This document shows, in pieces, positions 26,681-41,000 of a DNA stretch of 49,414 bases. The translations under genes were made by a program, and so were the position numbers. Under the pieces are notes generated by a model. That model was not told where the DNA came from. It made no database searches and worked only from the letters and a program-made list of their open reading frames with translations. How positions within the stretch are numbered: position 1 is the first letter of the stretch; the number at the start of each line of letters is the position of its first letter. This DNA comes from Heterotrichella gracilis (lineage: Eukaryota; Sar; Xanthophyceae; Tribonematales; Xanthonemataceae): assembly GCA_032358255.1 (NCBI GenBank), contig JAULBX010026352.1:1-49414 (forward strand), given 5' to 3'.

Positions 26681-27768
26681 GGCAGTTGCTGAAAGCTGGG
26701 TGGCGCAGCAGGGAGCAGGTAGAGGCGGGTGCCAAGGGTCTTGCCCTGGAGGTACATAGGAAGGTCTAAGCAAGGTTAAGGGTTTAGGGTTTAGGGTGCA
26801 ATCTATCTAGTTAGGCGATACGCTTATCAATCGACAGTCATGTTGACAGGCTCAGAGCAGGACCTGGGAACCCTCAGCCAGTTGCTGGGTGCAAATAGTC
26901 TGATGTTGGAAATTGAAAAAAAACGTGCTGTAGCTGCCCTCTTGAACTGTGCTATCCAAAGTATGCTCCACGAGAAGCATAATGCGCCGCATATGCCTGT
27001 CGGAGTTGTAGTAGAGTGACCTGAAATGAGTCAAAATCGCACCTGCAAGCTAGCGCCCAGGTTGGCACAATTAAAAACCCAGTATCCTAGTCCCTCAGGT
27101 AGAGTGCAGGCTCGTGTTGTGTGTGGCTAGCGCTAGTGTCTGGGCCAGCTGGCCCACGAGTTTGGCCGTCAGTGCCCAAGTATCACCTGCCGTTGTAAAG
27201 TGGTAGCGGAGACGGAGGGAGAAATGCTTGTCTTGCACTGGTATGTCTGTGACCTTCTGCCGTATACTCTTTCTTCTTCTGTTGATGGTTGCTTTCATCA
27301 AGCATCACCAGCAAAAATAGAAATTCGGATAGATTTATTGCAAATATTTTATAAATTATACTTGATATATAGAACGAAATACCCCATATGCAACGTTTTG
27401 CAACTGTGATGCGCCTATAACCGCGCCATAAAGTGTGCCACTGCCATAATGGACCAGCCTTCGTCTTGAACTGTCAAACAGTCACTTTTCCTGCTGTGTC
27501 GCCCAACAAAACGACTGCAGTGTATGAACATATGTATGGTACATAGGGCGGTGTTGGAGTAGAACTTCAAAGAAGACCTCATAAAACTGTCAGATTCGGT
27601 TGCAATGGTCACTTGGTATGCAAGGACACGTTCCCGTTACATTTGGCACGCAGATTCGCATATGCATGCATGCATGTCGGTAGCTGCTGGAACGTCCTTT
27701 AACACTGGACACACAGTGCAACTGACTAGTAGGTGTGATTGACAGCAATACCTTGCTAGGCTGGTCTA
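26681..27768. promoter_or_regulatory. Divergent region, amine oxidase / MYND paralog B
   Basis: Holds both promoters. TTTAGGG repeats lie at 26778-26797, about 100 bp from the oxidase start. The last ~165 bp (27605-27768) resemble the region upstream of paralog C (34845-35022), including ATGCATGCATGCAT and GGTAGCTGCTRGAAC. Confidence 0.6.
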
Positions 27769-30700
27769 ATGGAGCGCGGTACCTTCCAGAGGCTCGAGGC
27801 GAACACCACGCTGCAGGTAACCCACCCAGTGTGCCCACTTCCTTGATATGGTTATGCTGCCTCAGCACCAACCACTTACGTGTCAGCAGCGTAAATACGA
27901 GCACTTAGGCTATGGACGGGGAAGCTATATCTGCAGTTGTTGTGTGCAGGCTATGAACAGCACCACTCATTCATGGGCACCAGGTGAACCGGTATGTATA
28001 TCCTGTGCTCTTCCAAGCAGGTCCGCTGCTTCAGCACGAGCACTTGCCACCGCTGCAAGCTCCAGCTGCATCCCACCCACTCTAGCTGTACCCATATCTC
28101 TGTGTTGTGTGCAGGCAACACCTTCCACCAGCACTGACTGCGGTTCAGCAGCAGCGCACGATGTTCAAAAGGCCTCCTTCAAGGCTCCACAGCCAGTCAG
28201 GCCACAGGTGGGTTGCAGTGCAACGTACAAGCACAACCGTTCTTGCCAGGGGCACAACCTATTATTGACTTCCATGTCTGTGCTGGTGGCTGGCCTTTCT
28301 CGCCAAGGTGCAAGAACAGTAGCTCATGAACATGACAATGTGTACCGCGAGACACCTTTGCAACACGTACGGGAAGTATGTGCCCCCTCATGTCTCACCA
28401 ATGCTAGCTAAAGCCACTCGTGAAGGTTTGCATCTGCGCAGCAACAAGCCTGCCCTTTCTCACCATTGGCCTGGCCCACTCAACTTGTGAAGGTTTGCAC
28501 GCTTGCCCCCTGACCTGATTGTCTATCCCTCCCCTCTCCCTCAGCTCCCAGACGCCAGGCGCGCCCAGTTTCCAAGCGTGTACAGCGCACTGGCCAAGGC
28601 CAAGGCGGGCATGCTGCTGTTGCCGGAAAACTCGGACGAGCTTGAAGCCCACTGTAAGCGCGTGTCTGCACACTTTGCACAGAACCTGGTGAAACAGGTG
28701 AGGCTCAGGGGTGCAGGTGCAGGGTGCAGGCAGTGGCAAGTTCATGCCTTACTTGGCGACAAGTCTAGACTATCTATGCATCAAGCTTGTGGCTTGCAAG
28801 TGTTGCTGGGGACTTGGCTGCAGTGGAGTGTGCAATAATGTTGTGGTTGGATATGGGGGGGGCCATTCTCCCTCAATTAGGGTGGCGGTTACAAGGACTA
28901 CCCTGAAAAGGACAGACAGAATTTGGTGTTGCCGTCAGTCATGATTTCGTTTCTGGTTGTAGCTGTTTGGTGTGCTGGAGGCATGCAGGTGGGACCAGGC
29001 GTTGTACCCACGACGTGTGTACATCTGGCCTTGACTTGCTGTGGGTGGATGGGTATTTGCAGGGTGCCGCAGGGGAGGAGATGCGCGCTGCAGTGGCACG
29101 TGGGGTGCTGGAGAGTGGCTATGGAGGGTGCTGGGTGTGGACACAGCCCCTAAAACATGCTGTTGCCCAGCTCAACCCACAGCGGGTCACTGTCCTGAGC
29201 GACAGTTGCATCACAGCTGCCGTGATGTATGTGGTGTCACAGGCAACCGACGAGGAGTTATTGAGTGGTAAGTGGCCCGCCTGCATGCAGCCTTGATCAG
29301 GCCAGTACTGGGCTTTGAACCAGGCACAAACCATTTGTGGCGGAGCCGGATGTAGCACGCACCCACTTCTGTGATGCCAAGCAAGGTGTAGGTCATACCC
29401 TTGGACCAAACACACTGCTGCCTGTGTAGGATTCGTGCTGCAAGGCGCAATAATCCCAGCAGCTGATTGGTCATTGCTACTGTAGCAAGGGCTGCATGGT
29501 GCACTGATGTGACACAGACTGCCAAACGCAGTGCTGCGCTGCACTAATAGATCACTTTGTTATGCCTGACAGAACCTCCCTAGGCAATACCTTTCACCAG
29601 CGATTTGCACCTGCAGATGACATGCCGATTAGCATATGGCACTCCCTGTGTTTCCTGGCAGCCTTGGTAAAAGCGGGGGGAATGAGGCAGTCCATTTGGA
29701 GCAATGGCGGAGTGCACATGGCAGCTGCCTTACTGCGCCGCCTCCACGGGCACTTGCGAGCCCACCCCATAACCGAATGGCACCTGGCAGACAGATGCAG
29801 AGTACTCGGGCTGGGTCATGTGATCCAATTGCTGCTGCATGCCGTTGGAGCAGGTGAGCTGTTTGTGATATACGCCGCATACGCTGGCTCTCGTGCTGGT
29901 GTTGATGACTGTGTTGCATCCAGCCTGCATGCTGTTACACCCCATCAAGCATCAGCAGGCAACTGCCACCTCACTTGTGTGCAGTAGGATCAACGGCAGG
30001 GGAGGGCAGCGTTGAGGGCTTGGCACTCAGCTTGAACGAGTTGTCACTAGAAGGCAATGATTTCGAAAAGCATGGAGACAAAGCTACCAGGTATACCAGA
30101 CTCCTCGGTGCATAGGTACCTGTTTGCCAGCTGATTATTATAGCCAATTGGACTGAAATGTATTTCTCGGCATCAAGCATCTGCCCCACCTGTCTTTGCG
30201 TTGCAAACACGCCTGTGGCGTTGTGTTGCGCACATTTGTTCTGCATGCAGGTGGTTAATTCTGGAATGTGTGCATTTCTAAATGAAAATAAGCCTTATGC
30301 ACCATGTAAATGAATTAAACCATAGTTATTTCCTTTCATGCATGTTGCAGGTATCTCATCAAGGACGAGGTGCACCACCAGCTGGCAGACCTCCTAATGG
30401 CCCTTGCAGACCTTGTCGGCAACCAATGCGACCAACCCAATAGCTCAATCTCTTCCGTGAAGGTGGCAAACGGAGTGATCCTGAAGATTTTCTCCACTTT
30501 GAAGTACATTTTCAAGCATTTTCCAGATCAGAGGCCTGCAGTGCTCACACGCCACCCTCGCCTCATGGCCAGTCTGACCCAGATGTACACTGATTCGGCT
30601 TGTGAACGCTGCGTGTACCCTGAGGCTGTGGAGGTGCTTCAGGGCCTAGCAGCCAAGGATGCTTTCTCTACTGCTGCGTCGCTACTGAAGCTGCCCAGCA

Positions 30701-33700
30701 CAGTGCGCTTCCTCACCGCAACAGAGCATCACCACAGGCTGTTTATGGATAAGCAGCTGCACGAAGGTCCTAAGAAACTAGAGCCCCTCGCTGTGAAAAA
30801 GCTCCTGGCTGGCCTTCTGAGCTGCCAGGTGGGGGCTGTCAAGCAACTGATGGGGAACGAGGCGCTGCATCGTGTGGAGGGCGTTGACCCGCTCGCAGAG
30901 TATGGTGACGCCCTGGGGGAGCTGGTGCCATGGCTGGCTCAAGTGGTGCTTGCAAGGGGGGGACCTGCGCCAGGGGGCATCCCTGCAGGGTTGGACCACT
31001 GTAGATTGGCGCTTCTAACGCTGATGCAAATGTACATGCAAGGCCAGGTGGATAGCCTTACCATGGCGGTGAGTGTGCAAGAAAACCCGCGCTACAAAAG
31101 TATTGTGGATGCTCTGCAGTTTGCAAATTTGTGACAGTCTGGTTGCATGACATGTTGGATTGTGCACATTAGTTAGTAACATGGCATTCCAGCAGTACAG
31201 CCAGATAGCGGTCAGCCTTGCCCCCGCAGAAACATAGCATGACAATGTCTTCAAGTGTGCTGGTTTATGCTTTTCAGGATGGTTCACCAGGTGTTGGATG
31301 TATGACCTTGCCCTTCCTGGCGTAATGTGTTGGTGCAACATCCCTTCACCGCACGGCCAGAATGATACAATGTTTTTTGCGTGCAGAGCGAGGTGGTTGC
31401 ACCGTTGTGCCAGTTCCTTCAGGCCACCTACAGCAGACCGCCTGATGCTGGAACAGATGCAGACTACGCCTTTGCGTATGCAAGGGGTATGTTTGATGGA
31501 AATGCAATCATCATCAAGCACATGCAGGACATGCCCCAGGGATCGAGGCATGAGGTAAATACTGGTGATGGGGGGCGAATATCTGGCAGCATGCCAGTGC
31601 CTGCGCAATTGGCTGGAGTCTGGTCAAAGCTGGCAAATTGCCTGGCTGAATTGGGCAGACAGTGGTGGACAACCCCACTTCTACCTCTGCCTTGTCCTGT
31701 TTTACCCCACGATGTGTGCGCCAAATAAGATGATGCTTACAAACATGCACAATTGTTTACCACAGTCAATTTACAGCTCTGATGCGTACCAACCTCTACC
31801 TTGTGCAATCTATCCCCCTTTGACATCAGCACCACCTCCCAAGCTAGTAGATTTCCCTGCCAGATAGGCATGGCCATTGGTTGTGCCTTGGTGGAAATTT
31901 AATACCTGTAATGGGCACTTGTGGCTCTGCAAGATGCTTGCATTGGTAATTGTACGTCTCATAGAGCCCTAGCAGGAGTTGCTCCCTCATTCACTGGTGG
32001 AGAGAGCCTGTGCCTCTGGGAGCGACCCTAAATTAGAGTTTTGAGTATTTTGAATATTTGTAGATTATGTAAATATTTTTTTTATCACTAACTCTCCTAG
32101 TGGTGACCCTATCTGTATGATTTACAGGTGCCTGGAAGCCTGCTGGCCATCTTCGTGTTTCACCATGGGTACCATACAGCGCTGATGCATGCAGTGCTGG
32201 AAGGTCATCCAGGCCAAAACAAGTACGCCGATTATCTGAGATATGTGGCCTGCTATTGGGATCTGCCTCCTCGGGGATTCCACATCAACTACTCCATTGT
32301 ACACATGATCGAGGATGTTGCAAGGTACAGTCGCATCTCAGGTTGGCATCCTCAGTGCCACGTGTAGAAGCACCTTGCGACCCGTGGAGGTCACTGCTTT
32401 AAAGATGGTCATAATGTACCGCTTCCTGCGCATTCTAGTTTTCCTGCTTTATTTTCTGGTGTCTTGAGCTTGCGAGGACGCGTTTACTGACTCTAATTCC
32501 CATGAGCTTGTGGACCTGGTGTCTTTGAAGGGCACACAAGGCAATAAGCCTGCGACGTCGGAAATGCCCGCTCATGTAACTGTACATGTATGCTGTCTGA
32601 GGCTCATTAGTTTCCCTGCCATTTGTCGACTTTTGCTGCGCCTGCCAATGGATGTGCCTGTCCTGATTGCCCCAGGTTTGTGCTCTCCAACAATGCCATT
32701 GACTGGGCAACGGACAGGGACTGCAGCTTGATGAAGGCAGTCAGTGCACTCGATAGGAGGATCCGTGGAAAAGGTAGGTAGTGCAGTGGACTGGCCAGGT
32801 CGATTTCTGCCTGAGCTCTGCAACCACATCCACTGCTATAGTAGCGTTAGCTGCAGGCTGTGACAACCTCCCCACAGAGCACACCCCCGGACCTAAACCC
32901 CATGCCCTTGGCTCTGGCCGCCTTGAAGTAGCATCAATCCATGGCATGGCAGTGGTGTACTCTTGCTGTAATGGATGTGCACTGACCGGGCTTGCATAGC
33001 ACACACTGTACGTACCGTGATGACCTTAACTGATGATTTGCATATTTTTCCAGCTGTCCAGGCAGATAGCGGCTGGATGATGGGTGTGGATTGGGACTTT
33101 GCTCTGCTCCCCGACACCATAAAATATAATGAGCACGATGGTAAATGTTATGCCTCAGCAGATTATTTCCCACAGGTGAGCATGGTGTCGGTAAATGGGC
33201 CTCTCCAGACTTCCATATTTGTTTAGATTCTTGCGTTTGAATTGTTGATTGTGCAATGGATGCCTGGACTCATCCCTACTTGCTGGTGAACTGAAGCATT
33301 GGTTGCTAACACAGGTCAGTCTGTTTCTTGCCGTGACCAACTACCTCCAAAACCAGCAAGCAGGACAGCAAGCGCAGGAGGCCAACGGGTTGGAGTATGA
33401 AAAGACGCTGCGTGGGTCCAGCTGGGTTGCCACCGTCCACTTTGTTGCGTTTGCACAAGCTCCTTATGCGCTACAGGGTGTGGATGCTTTCCTGGCTGCA
33501 CATGGGGCGCTTGTTGAACCACAGGTAGAGCAGGGCTTGCGATTGCAGATGTTGATTGCTCACATTGTGCATTGCCTGCTTTCATGCTGATTTGATTCGA
33601 GGGGCAAATGCGAATGCTTTGCGAGGGCAGATGATTGGCAATGGTGTGGTCGTGATAAACACTGACCAGTGATGAGACACCGCTTTCATACGCATTCATA

Positions 33701-34319
33701 TATCTTCACCTGCCCAGCTACAGCGATTGTGTACTGCCAACCGCCAGGATAAAAGTCGATCATATCTTTCACTCTGTGCTTTGTGCAGGTGCTCAGCATG
33801 TCCCAGTCCCTGAAGGATGACCACCATCTCTTGGTACTGCCCAGTTCAGCACCAGGCATGCACAACCGCGTGCTGCTCTCCAAGGCCCCCGCCCCGCCTG
33901 TTGTGGCGCAGGCGCTGTCACTGGTTGGCCAAACCATAGTAGGGTGTGGGGGGCTCTGTGGGCCCCAGGGCAGCCTGGTGTGTGCCCAGTGGCAGCCACC
34001 AGCACCTTCAGAGGGGGGCAGGCGCGCCAAGCGAGAGGCTGCGGCGCTGACCGTGCACATGCTGGTGGATGATGTCAGCGCATGGAAGGCGATGTCAGTT
34101 GCATGGGGAGATGTCACATGGGAGAGGGTGACGGGGAGGTGGGAGAAAGGGTGCTACCAGTGCGGTGCCGGCCCCACTGATGGTGAGCCCCTGCGCAAGT
34201 GCAAGTGCGGTTGTGCCTGGTATTGCGGGCGCATCTGCCAGGTGGGGCACTGGAAGGGGGGACACAGGCAGGAGTGCAGCGAGCGCAAAGAAGGGCGGAC
34301 GGGGCTCAAGGCAGCGTGA
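27769..34319 (+). CDS. MYND-finger protein, paralog B (intact, 14 exons)
   Basis: Exons: 27769-27816, 27950-27991, 28115-28207, 28545-28697, 29063-29267, 29617-29853, 29985-30090, 30351-31068, 31387-31554, 32128-32324, 32676-32773, 33054-33175, 33315-33524 and 33789-34319. Every phase agrees, giving about 975 residues. The 239-codon exon 8 is Leu-rich and probably an alpha-helical repeat. The last exon ends with a MYND-type zinc finger (CYQCGAGPTDGEPLRKCK ... WYCGRICQVGHW ... HRQEC) about 15 residues from the stop. In animals and plants such fingers bind proline-rich partners. Large MYND families with unknown roles are known in green algae. The start rests on conservation of the exon 1 end (EANTTLQ) with paralog C. 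Exons 1-3 are the least certain; exon 2 has an alternative donor at 27983. Confidence 0.85.
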
Positions 34320-35022
34320 CTGAGTGCATGCCTACTGTGCCTCTTGCTGTGCTTCACACTGCAACACCATTGCAGTGTTTGCTTCATAATTTATTCGTAT
34401 AACTTCCACCCTGGTACACAACCACGTACTTTTCACCGCAAACTACATAAGAAGGCAGGTGAAGGTTGTCGTTTTTGTTAGGCTTTTATGGTCCTGGTTG
34501 GTTAGTTGCCTGTGTTCTGTTTGTCTCTCTGGGTTCTGGTTATCACAACGCCTGAATATATTTATTTGGTTATTTGTATTTTTAATTTTGTATTTTATTG
34601 GGTGGTTGTTTCTTTTCAAGAGGTGATACCTGTTTAGCAATGCTTCAATGCTGCTTTCGCAAAGCATTACCATTCTTTGCCTGTTTGCAATTACAGTACC
34701 TCAAGCCTGGTATCTCGTGAACCTGATAACACTGTCCCAGAAGCTTCAGTCTGTTCCAGCACATTGTGGTGCACCGATAACCTCCAGCTGGGGTCGAAGT
34801 TTAAGTGGTTCATCGGGACTTTTAACTACAGTCATTGCTTCAGCTGCAAAGGTCATTTGGTGTGCAAGGGCACAATTTTTAATATTTAAATATTAAATTT
34901 AATATTGCACGGTATGTGCAACATGCATGCATGCATATTGGTAGCTGCTAGAACTTCGTCCGTTCCAAAGTGGCCACACGGTGCAACCGGCCAGTAATAG
35001 TGATCACCAGCGATACCACGCG
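34320..35022. other. Spacer between tandem MYND paralogs
   Basis: AT-rich DNA holding the paralog B 3' UTR and, from about 34845, promoter sequence conserved with paralog B. An AT palindromic run (AATATTTAAATATT) is at 34877-34910. Confidence 0.6.
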
Positions 35023-38000
35023 ATGACTGGTGGAGTGGAGCCTGACACCTCCCAGTCAGTCGAGGCGAACACCACTCTACAGGTAACCTCCCCACGCTCC
35101 CTTGCGTGCCCTGCTTCCCTGTTTATGGAACCAGGTGTACCGTTAATGCAGTCAGCAATGCAATCATGCACGAGCACCTAGGCTAGTGCTCGTGCACACA
35201 TGACATGACAATTTTCATGTCATGTTGCTGCATGTGATGTATGCAGGCTGTGAACAGCACCAGCATTCCTCTCAATAGTACACCTGGTATACCGTTGTAA
35301 ACCCTAAAGACAAACCAGGTATATCCTGTGCTGCCTCATGTAAGTCCACTGATTCATGTTAGCTGTGAAGTTAAGCTTAGCACTTGCCACCGCTGCCAGC
35401 TGAGCTGTGCTGACCACCCACACTAGCTGCACCGATGCCTGTGTCACTTGCAGGCAACACCTTCCACCAGCACCGACAGCGGTGCAGCAGCAGCGCACCA
35501 AGTTCAGCAGGCCCCCATCAGGGCCCACAGCCTGTCAGGCCACAGGTGCGTTGCAGCAAAGTGTGCAGGCATTTCAGCCTGATTGCCTGCAGCCTCGAGC
35601 GCAACTCCTTTAATTGACTTCTACATTTGCACTTTTGGCGGACGCCTCTTGCCTAGCTCAGTAACCTTACATGGGTACATTCAGACACCTTACGTGGCAG
35701 CAACCCTGCCTGTCCCACCATTGCTGGCTTGAGCCACCAGGGGTATTCTAATGGGTTAATAGTATACCCCTGAAGCCCAGTATATCCCTGGAGCCCTCCC
35801 TCTGATCATCGAGGGGGTCCTGATTGAAAATTGTCATCATTCTGTAAGGTACTGCACTCCTGGAGCCAATCACCTGGTAGAGGTCTGAACGGTACCCGAT
35901 TCCCTCTCCTTCAGATCCCAGATGCCAGGCCCTCGAGGAGCTCCCAGTTCCCGAACGTGTACAGCGCACTGGCCAAGGCAAAGGCGGGCATGCTGCTGCG
36001 TTCAGGCAGCCCGAAAGAGCTCAAAGCCCACTGTGAGCGCGTGTCAACGCACTTTTCTCAGCACTTGGTGCGACAGGTGAGGTTCAGGGGTGCAGGGGCT
36101 CCGTGCAGGCAGGAGCAGCTACATGCTGTACACAAATGACCCAGTCATATTGGGTGGCTTGTGACAGACAGGCAATGCTGAGGAGGTGCCTGCTTGTAGT
36201 GTGCAGCATTGTTTGTATATGGCTGTATGCAGGTTATTGTCTAGGGTGGAGCTTACTGCACCCATGGGCAAAGGATAGATTCTATGGTGCCGGTTATCAT
36301 GAACCGCCTTTTGTCTATACTTGTGCTGAGTCTTGCAGGAGGGATCAACCCTGCACCACTGTATGGTTGGGCTTCTATTTTAGCTAAAGTGGGTGTCTGC
36401 AGGGCGCCGCAGGGGAGGAGATGCGTGCTGCGGTTGCCCGGGAGGTGCTGGAGGGTGGCTATGGGGGGTGCTGGGTGTGGGCACAGCCACTCAAACACAC
36501 TGCTGCCCTGCTCAGCCCACAGCAGCTTTTGTTCCTGGGTGACAGTTGCATCACAGCTGCCGTGGTGTATGTGGTGTCACAGGCAACCGACGAGGAGTCG
36601 TTGGACTGTAAGTGGGCTGCATGCGTGTTTGCAGGGGTGGTATTGAGCCTAATACCAGGCACAAACCTTGCATAGCAAAGCCTGCTGTTACACCGGCCAC
36701 TTTAGTGAAGCAAGTTTACGGTCCCAACACATTATTAGCAAATTTGCAACCCTAATCAGTGGTTTATCATTAGGGAACAACAAGTCAAAGAACTATGATG
36801 TACAAAAATAGTACAAAGTGCACATTACATGTTACTAACAAATAAGAAGTACTCTAATGCATGCGCAATGATGCATCTGGCATGACATCCTATGTCACAT
36901 CACCATGCAGCTCTATTCGAGTCTTGCATATTGCAATGCCCCACACAGCTGATGGGTGAATGATACCTTGTGTTGCCACGCATACCGGCAGTACTGGCAT
37001 ACCAGAATATGTTTAGCGTCATGCGCATCGCTCTTGGTTGCCTGGCAATCTGCCCTGTACAACGTCTCACCAGCAGTATGTACCTGCAGGTGGCACGCCT
37101 CTGAGATCAGAGCACGCTCTGGGTTTCCTGGCGGCCCTGGCAAAACCAGCGGGGATGAGGCAGGTCATGTGGAGCAATCACGGAGTGCACATGGCAGCCG
37201 ACTTGCTGCGCCGCTTCCGGTTGCACTTACAAGCACACCCCATCACCTTGTGCCAGACGGCAGACGCAGGAAGATTAACTGGACTGGATGATGTGATGCA
37301 ATTGCTGCTGCTTGCCGTCACAGGAGGTAAGCTGTCCCAGGGGCTGTTCAATGCAGTATGACAAGGGAATAGCGCCTCTGTCTTGTCCCCACTTTGCATT
37401 GTGTTCTAACCCACAAAGCAATGTCCGGCAACTGGTACCTGAATTTGTCTGCAGAAGCAGCAGGGGAGTGCAAGGATCAGGGCTCTGCTCTCATCTTCAG
37501 CAACTTGTCGCTGGAGGAGGCAGGTCACAAGGACCATGGAGATCTGGCTGCTAGGTAGGCCAATCCCCCTCAATGCATGGGTGGCTGCTGATCAACTTCA
37601 ACTCTGGCGTTCAGCCCTGATTGCATGCTTGCAGGTGGCTCATTCAGGAAGGGGTGCAACACCAGCTGGCAGACCTCCTTGGTGTCCTACCCAGCCTTGC
37701 CAATGACCTACTTGAACAGCCCAGTAGTTCAAGTTCCATGTACCGGTACGCATTGAAACTGGCAAACTCGACAATCCTGAAGATATTTGGCGGGTTGAAC
37801 AGTATGTTCAAGCGTTTTCCAGATCAGCGGCTTGCGGTGCTGACACGCCACCCTCACCTGATGGCCAGCCTGACCCAGCTGTACAGTGCTCCAGCCTGTG
37901 AGCGCATGATGTACTTCCGGGCTGTGGAGATGTTCAAAGGCCTAGCAGCTGAGACCGCCGTTTCCACTGCTGCGTCGCTGCTGAAGCTGCCCAGCACAGT

Positions 38001-41000
38001 GCGCTTCCTCACAGGCACAGAGCACCACCACAGGCTGTTGATGGCCAAGGATCTGCGCGAGGGCCCCAAGAAACTGGAGCCCCACATCTTGAACCAGGTC
38101 CTAGGGTGTCTTGTGAAGAACCAGGTGGGGGCCGTCAGGCAACTGATGGCAAACGAGGCGCTACATCGTGTGGAGGGGGTTGACCCGCTCACAGAGGATG
38201 GTGACGCCCTGGGGGAGCTGGTGCCATGGCTCGCCCAAGTGGTGCTTGCAAGGGGGGGACCTGCGCCAGGGGGCATCCCTGCAGGGTTGTACCACTGTAA
38301 ATTGGCGCTTCTAACGCTGATGCACATGTATGGTGCAGGCCAGGTGGATAGCGGCATCATGGAGGTGAGTGTGGAAGGGAATTGCACCATTAGGGTGGGT
38401 GCCTTGCAACTTGTGCTACTGTGTGACATCAGATTTTGTGACCGCATTTGCCAAATATGTAAAAATAGCATGTTGCCTAAATTCAGCCAGATTGGCGGTC
38501 AGCGGCCAGCCTTGCACATGCAGAAGCAAGCATGGCAATGTGGTTTTTCTTGTTAGTGCTGTTTTGTCAATGTTTGGTAGGTGGCTTGGATAGTGCATTT
38601 TAATTAAATGTGTCAAGATAAATATTCATCTTAGTTCATAGCAGATAGCACCCCAATTTGCCTTCCCTAGCGTAATGTGTGGATGCACCGTCCCCTTTCG
38701 CTTCGCCATCATAATCATGCAAATAATTTTGTGTGCAGAGCAAGGTGGTTGCACCGCTTTGTCAGTTTATTCTAGGCCATTACAGCAGCCCGCCTGTGGA
38801 AGGTGGGACAGACGCGCAGTACGCACATGCCTATGCGTTACGCATGTTCAACGGAAACACATTGGACATCCAGCGCTTGCAGGGCACACCCCAAGCATTG
38901 AGAGATAAGGTAGGCATTGATGGATATCTGGCAGCCTGCCATTGCTGTATAACGGTAGGGTGCTTGCCAGGTTCTTACCTAATTTGAATAAAATACATTT
39001 CGTGCCGGAATGCAAGAATAATAAGCATACTTAGAAGGTTGAAGTTTCTGCACAGATTTTACATGCCCTGATGTATGATGCGGTCCAACTTTCTACCTTC
39101 CTCAGTCCAGCTCTCCATGCCTTCTCTGATGTCTTCATTTGCCTCACAACCTTGTTGCTAACTAGGTAATTCTGCTGCCACGCTAGTGCTGAGCCTCTCA
39201 TGTGATAATGGAGTAGACGCTTATGCCTTTGCACAAAATGCATGTGTTGGTGGGTGATGTTCAGCAGAGTTTGCTCCTTCTTTGCACTGGCAAACAAAGC
39301 TTGTCCGTCTAGAGGTACCCTGAAACAGAATAGCCCTAAGTGTGACAGCGGGTTTAGGTTATTGCAATGCCTCCTTCCCGGTTACCTACCGTAGTGACCC
39401 TAACTTTCTGCTTTACAGGTGGCTGGGCAACCGCTGGCATATATGCTGTTCCATCACGGATATCATAAAGCACTGGTGCAGGCAGTGCTGAACGGCCATC
39501 CTCGCCAATCCGAGTTTGCCGAGGTGCTGAAGTCTGCAGCTCGCTGGTGGGATCTGCCTCCTCAGGCGCTCTACGTCAAGTACTCTGCTGAAGTATGCTT
39601 GAGAATCTTGCAAGGTGCAGTCACATTTGTCATCTTCATCTCAATGTAGACGCACCACACATGGAACCGACTGGCACTGGTTTGGAGCAATAATGTTGTG
39701 AGTTGTCATGATTGTTGTCACAATGTACCTCTTGACAGATGCTTGCCAGTCCGCCTGCCACTTGATGACTCACGCTGTCCATGAGAATGATAATTTTGTG
39801 GATGGCACCAGGTTTGTGCTCTCCAACAATGCCATTGACTGGGCGGGAGACAGGGATCGTAACCTGATGGACGCAGTCAGCGCGCTCCAAGGGAGGTGCC
39901 ATGGGATAGGTAGGTAAAATCAGTGGGGCTAGCTATGAGCATAATGCTGTTTGGAAGCAACCATTGCTGTGAGTCACAGATGCCTTAACCAGAAAATTTG
40001 TGTTTCAAGCTTACCGTCCAGGGAACAGCTGGAAGATGGATGTGAGTTGTACATTCGGTCTGCCCCCAGACACCATAAAATACGATCCCAGCGATGGTAA
40101 ATGCCATGCCTCAGCAGATCATTTCCAAAAGGTAACCTTGCTTTCAATGTATGGTCTTGGGTTGCATTGTTTGAGTTCGCTGAAGCATTATAGTTGCTGT
40201 TTGCGCCAATGATGGCAGGACACTTCCCCACTGCTGAAGCATTGATTGCAACCCATGCAGGTCAGCATGTTTATTGCGGTAACAAATTACCTTCAAAACC
40301 AACGAGAAGCCCAGGTGACCAAAAAAGAGGAATATGTGAAGACGCTGCATGGGACTGGCTGGGTTGCTACCGTTCACTTTGCTGGGTTTGCACAAGCTCC
40401 TCATGCGCTGCAGGGGGTGGATGCTTTCCTGGCTGCAGATGGGGCTCTTGTTGAACCGCAGGTAGAGCAGGGCTTGCAACTGCCTTACCGGTTTGCTCAC
40501 ATGGTGCATCGCCTCCTTTGATGCAAACTTGATTGCTGAGGCAAAGTTTAACGCGGATGCTTACAGGCTGGAAATGACCCATTGACATTGATTGGACATT
40601 CAGTTGCATTGGTCTTTTAAAACAGTCCCAAGTTGCCAGGATTGGCGCTGGTGGTATTAATCCCGCTCTGCATTGTGCAGGTGAGCAGCATGTCCCAGTC
40701 CCTGGAGGATGGGTACCACCTCTTGGTACTTCCCTTTTCAGCGTCAGACATGCACAGTCGCCTGCTGCTCTCCAAGTCCCCCGCCCCGCCTATGGTGACA
40801 CAGGCTCTGTCACTGGTTGGCCAAACGCTGGTTGGGTGTGGCAAGCCTTGCGGGACCCAGGGCAGCCCGGTGTGCGCCCAGTGGCAGCCACCAGCACCTT
40901 CAGAGGGGGGCAGGCGCGGCAAGCGAGAGCCTGCGGCGCTGACCGTGCATGTGCTGGTGGATGATGTCAGCGCATGGAAGGCGATGTCAACGGCATGGGG

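Noticed and set aside
26681-26773. N-terminal extension of the amine oxidase
   Set aside because: It would begin at TTG; the Met-Met at 26680 precedes a good signal peptide.
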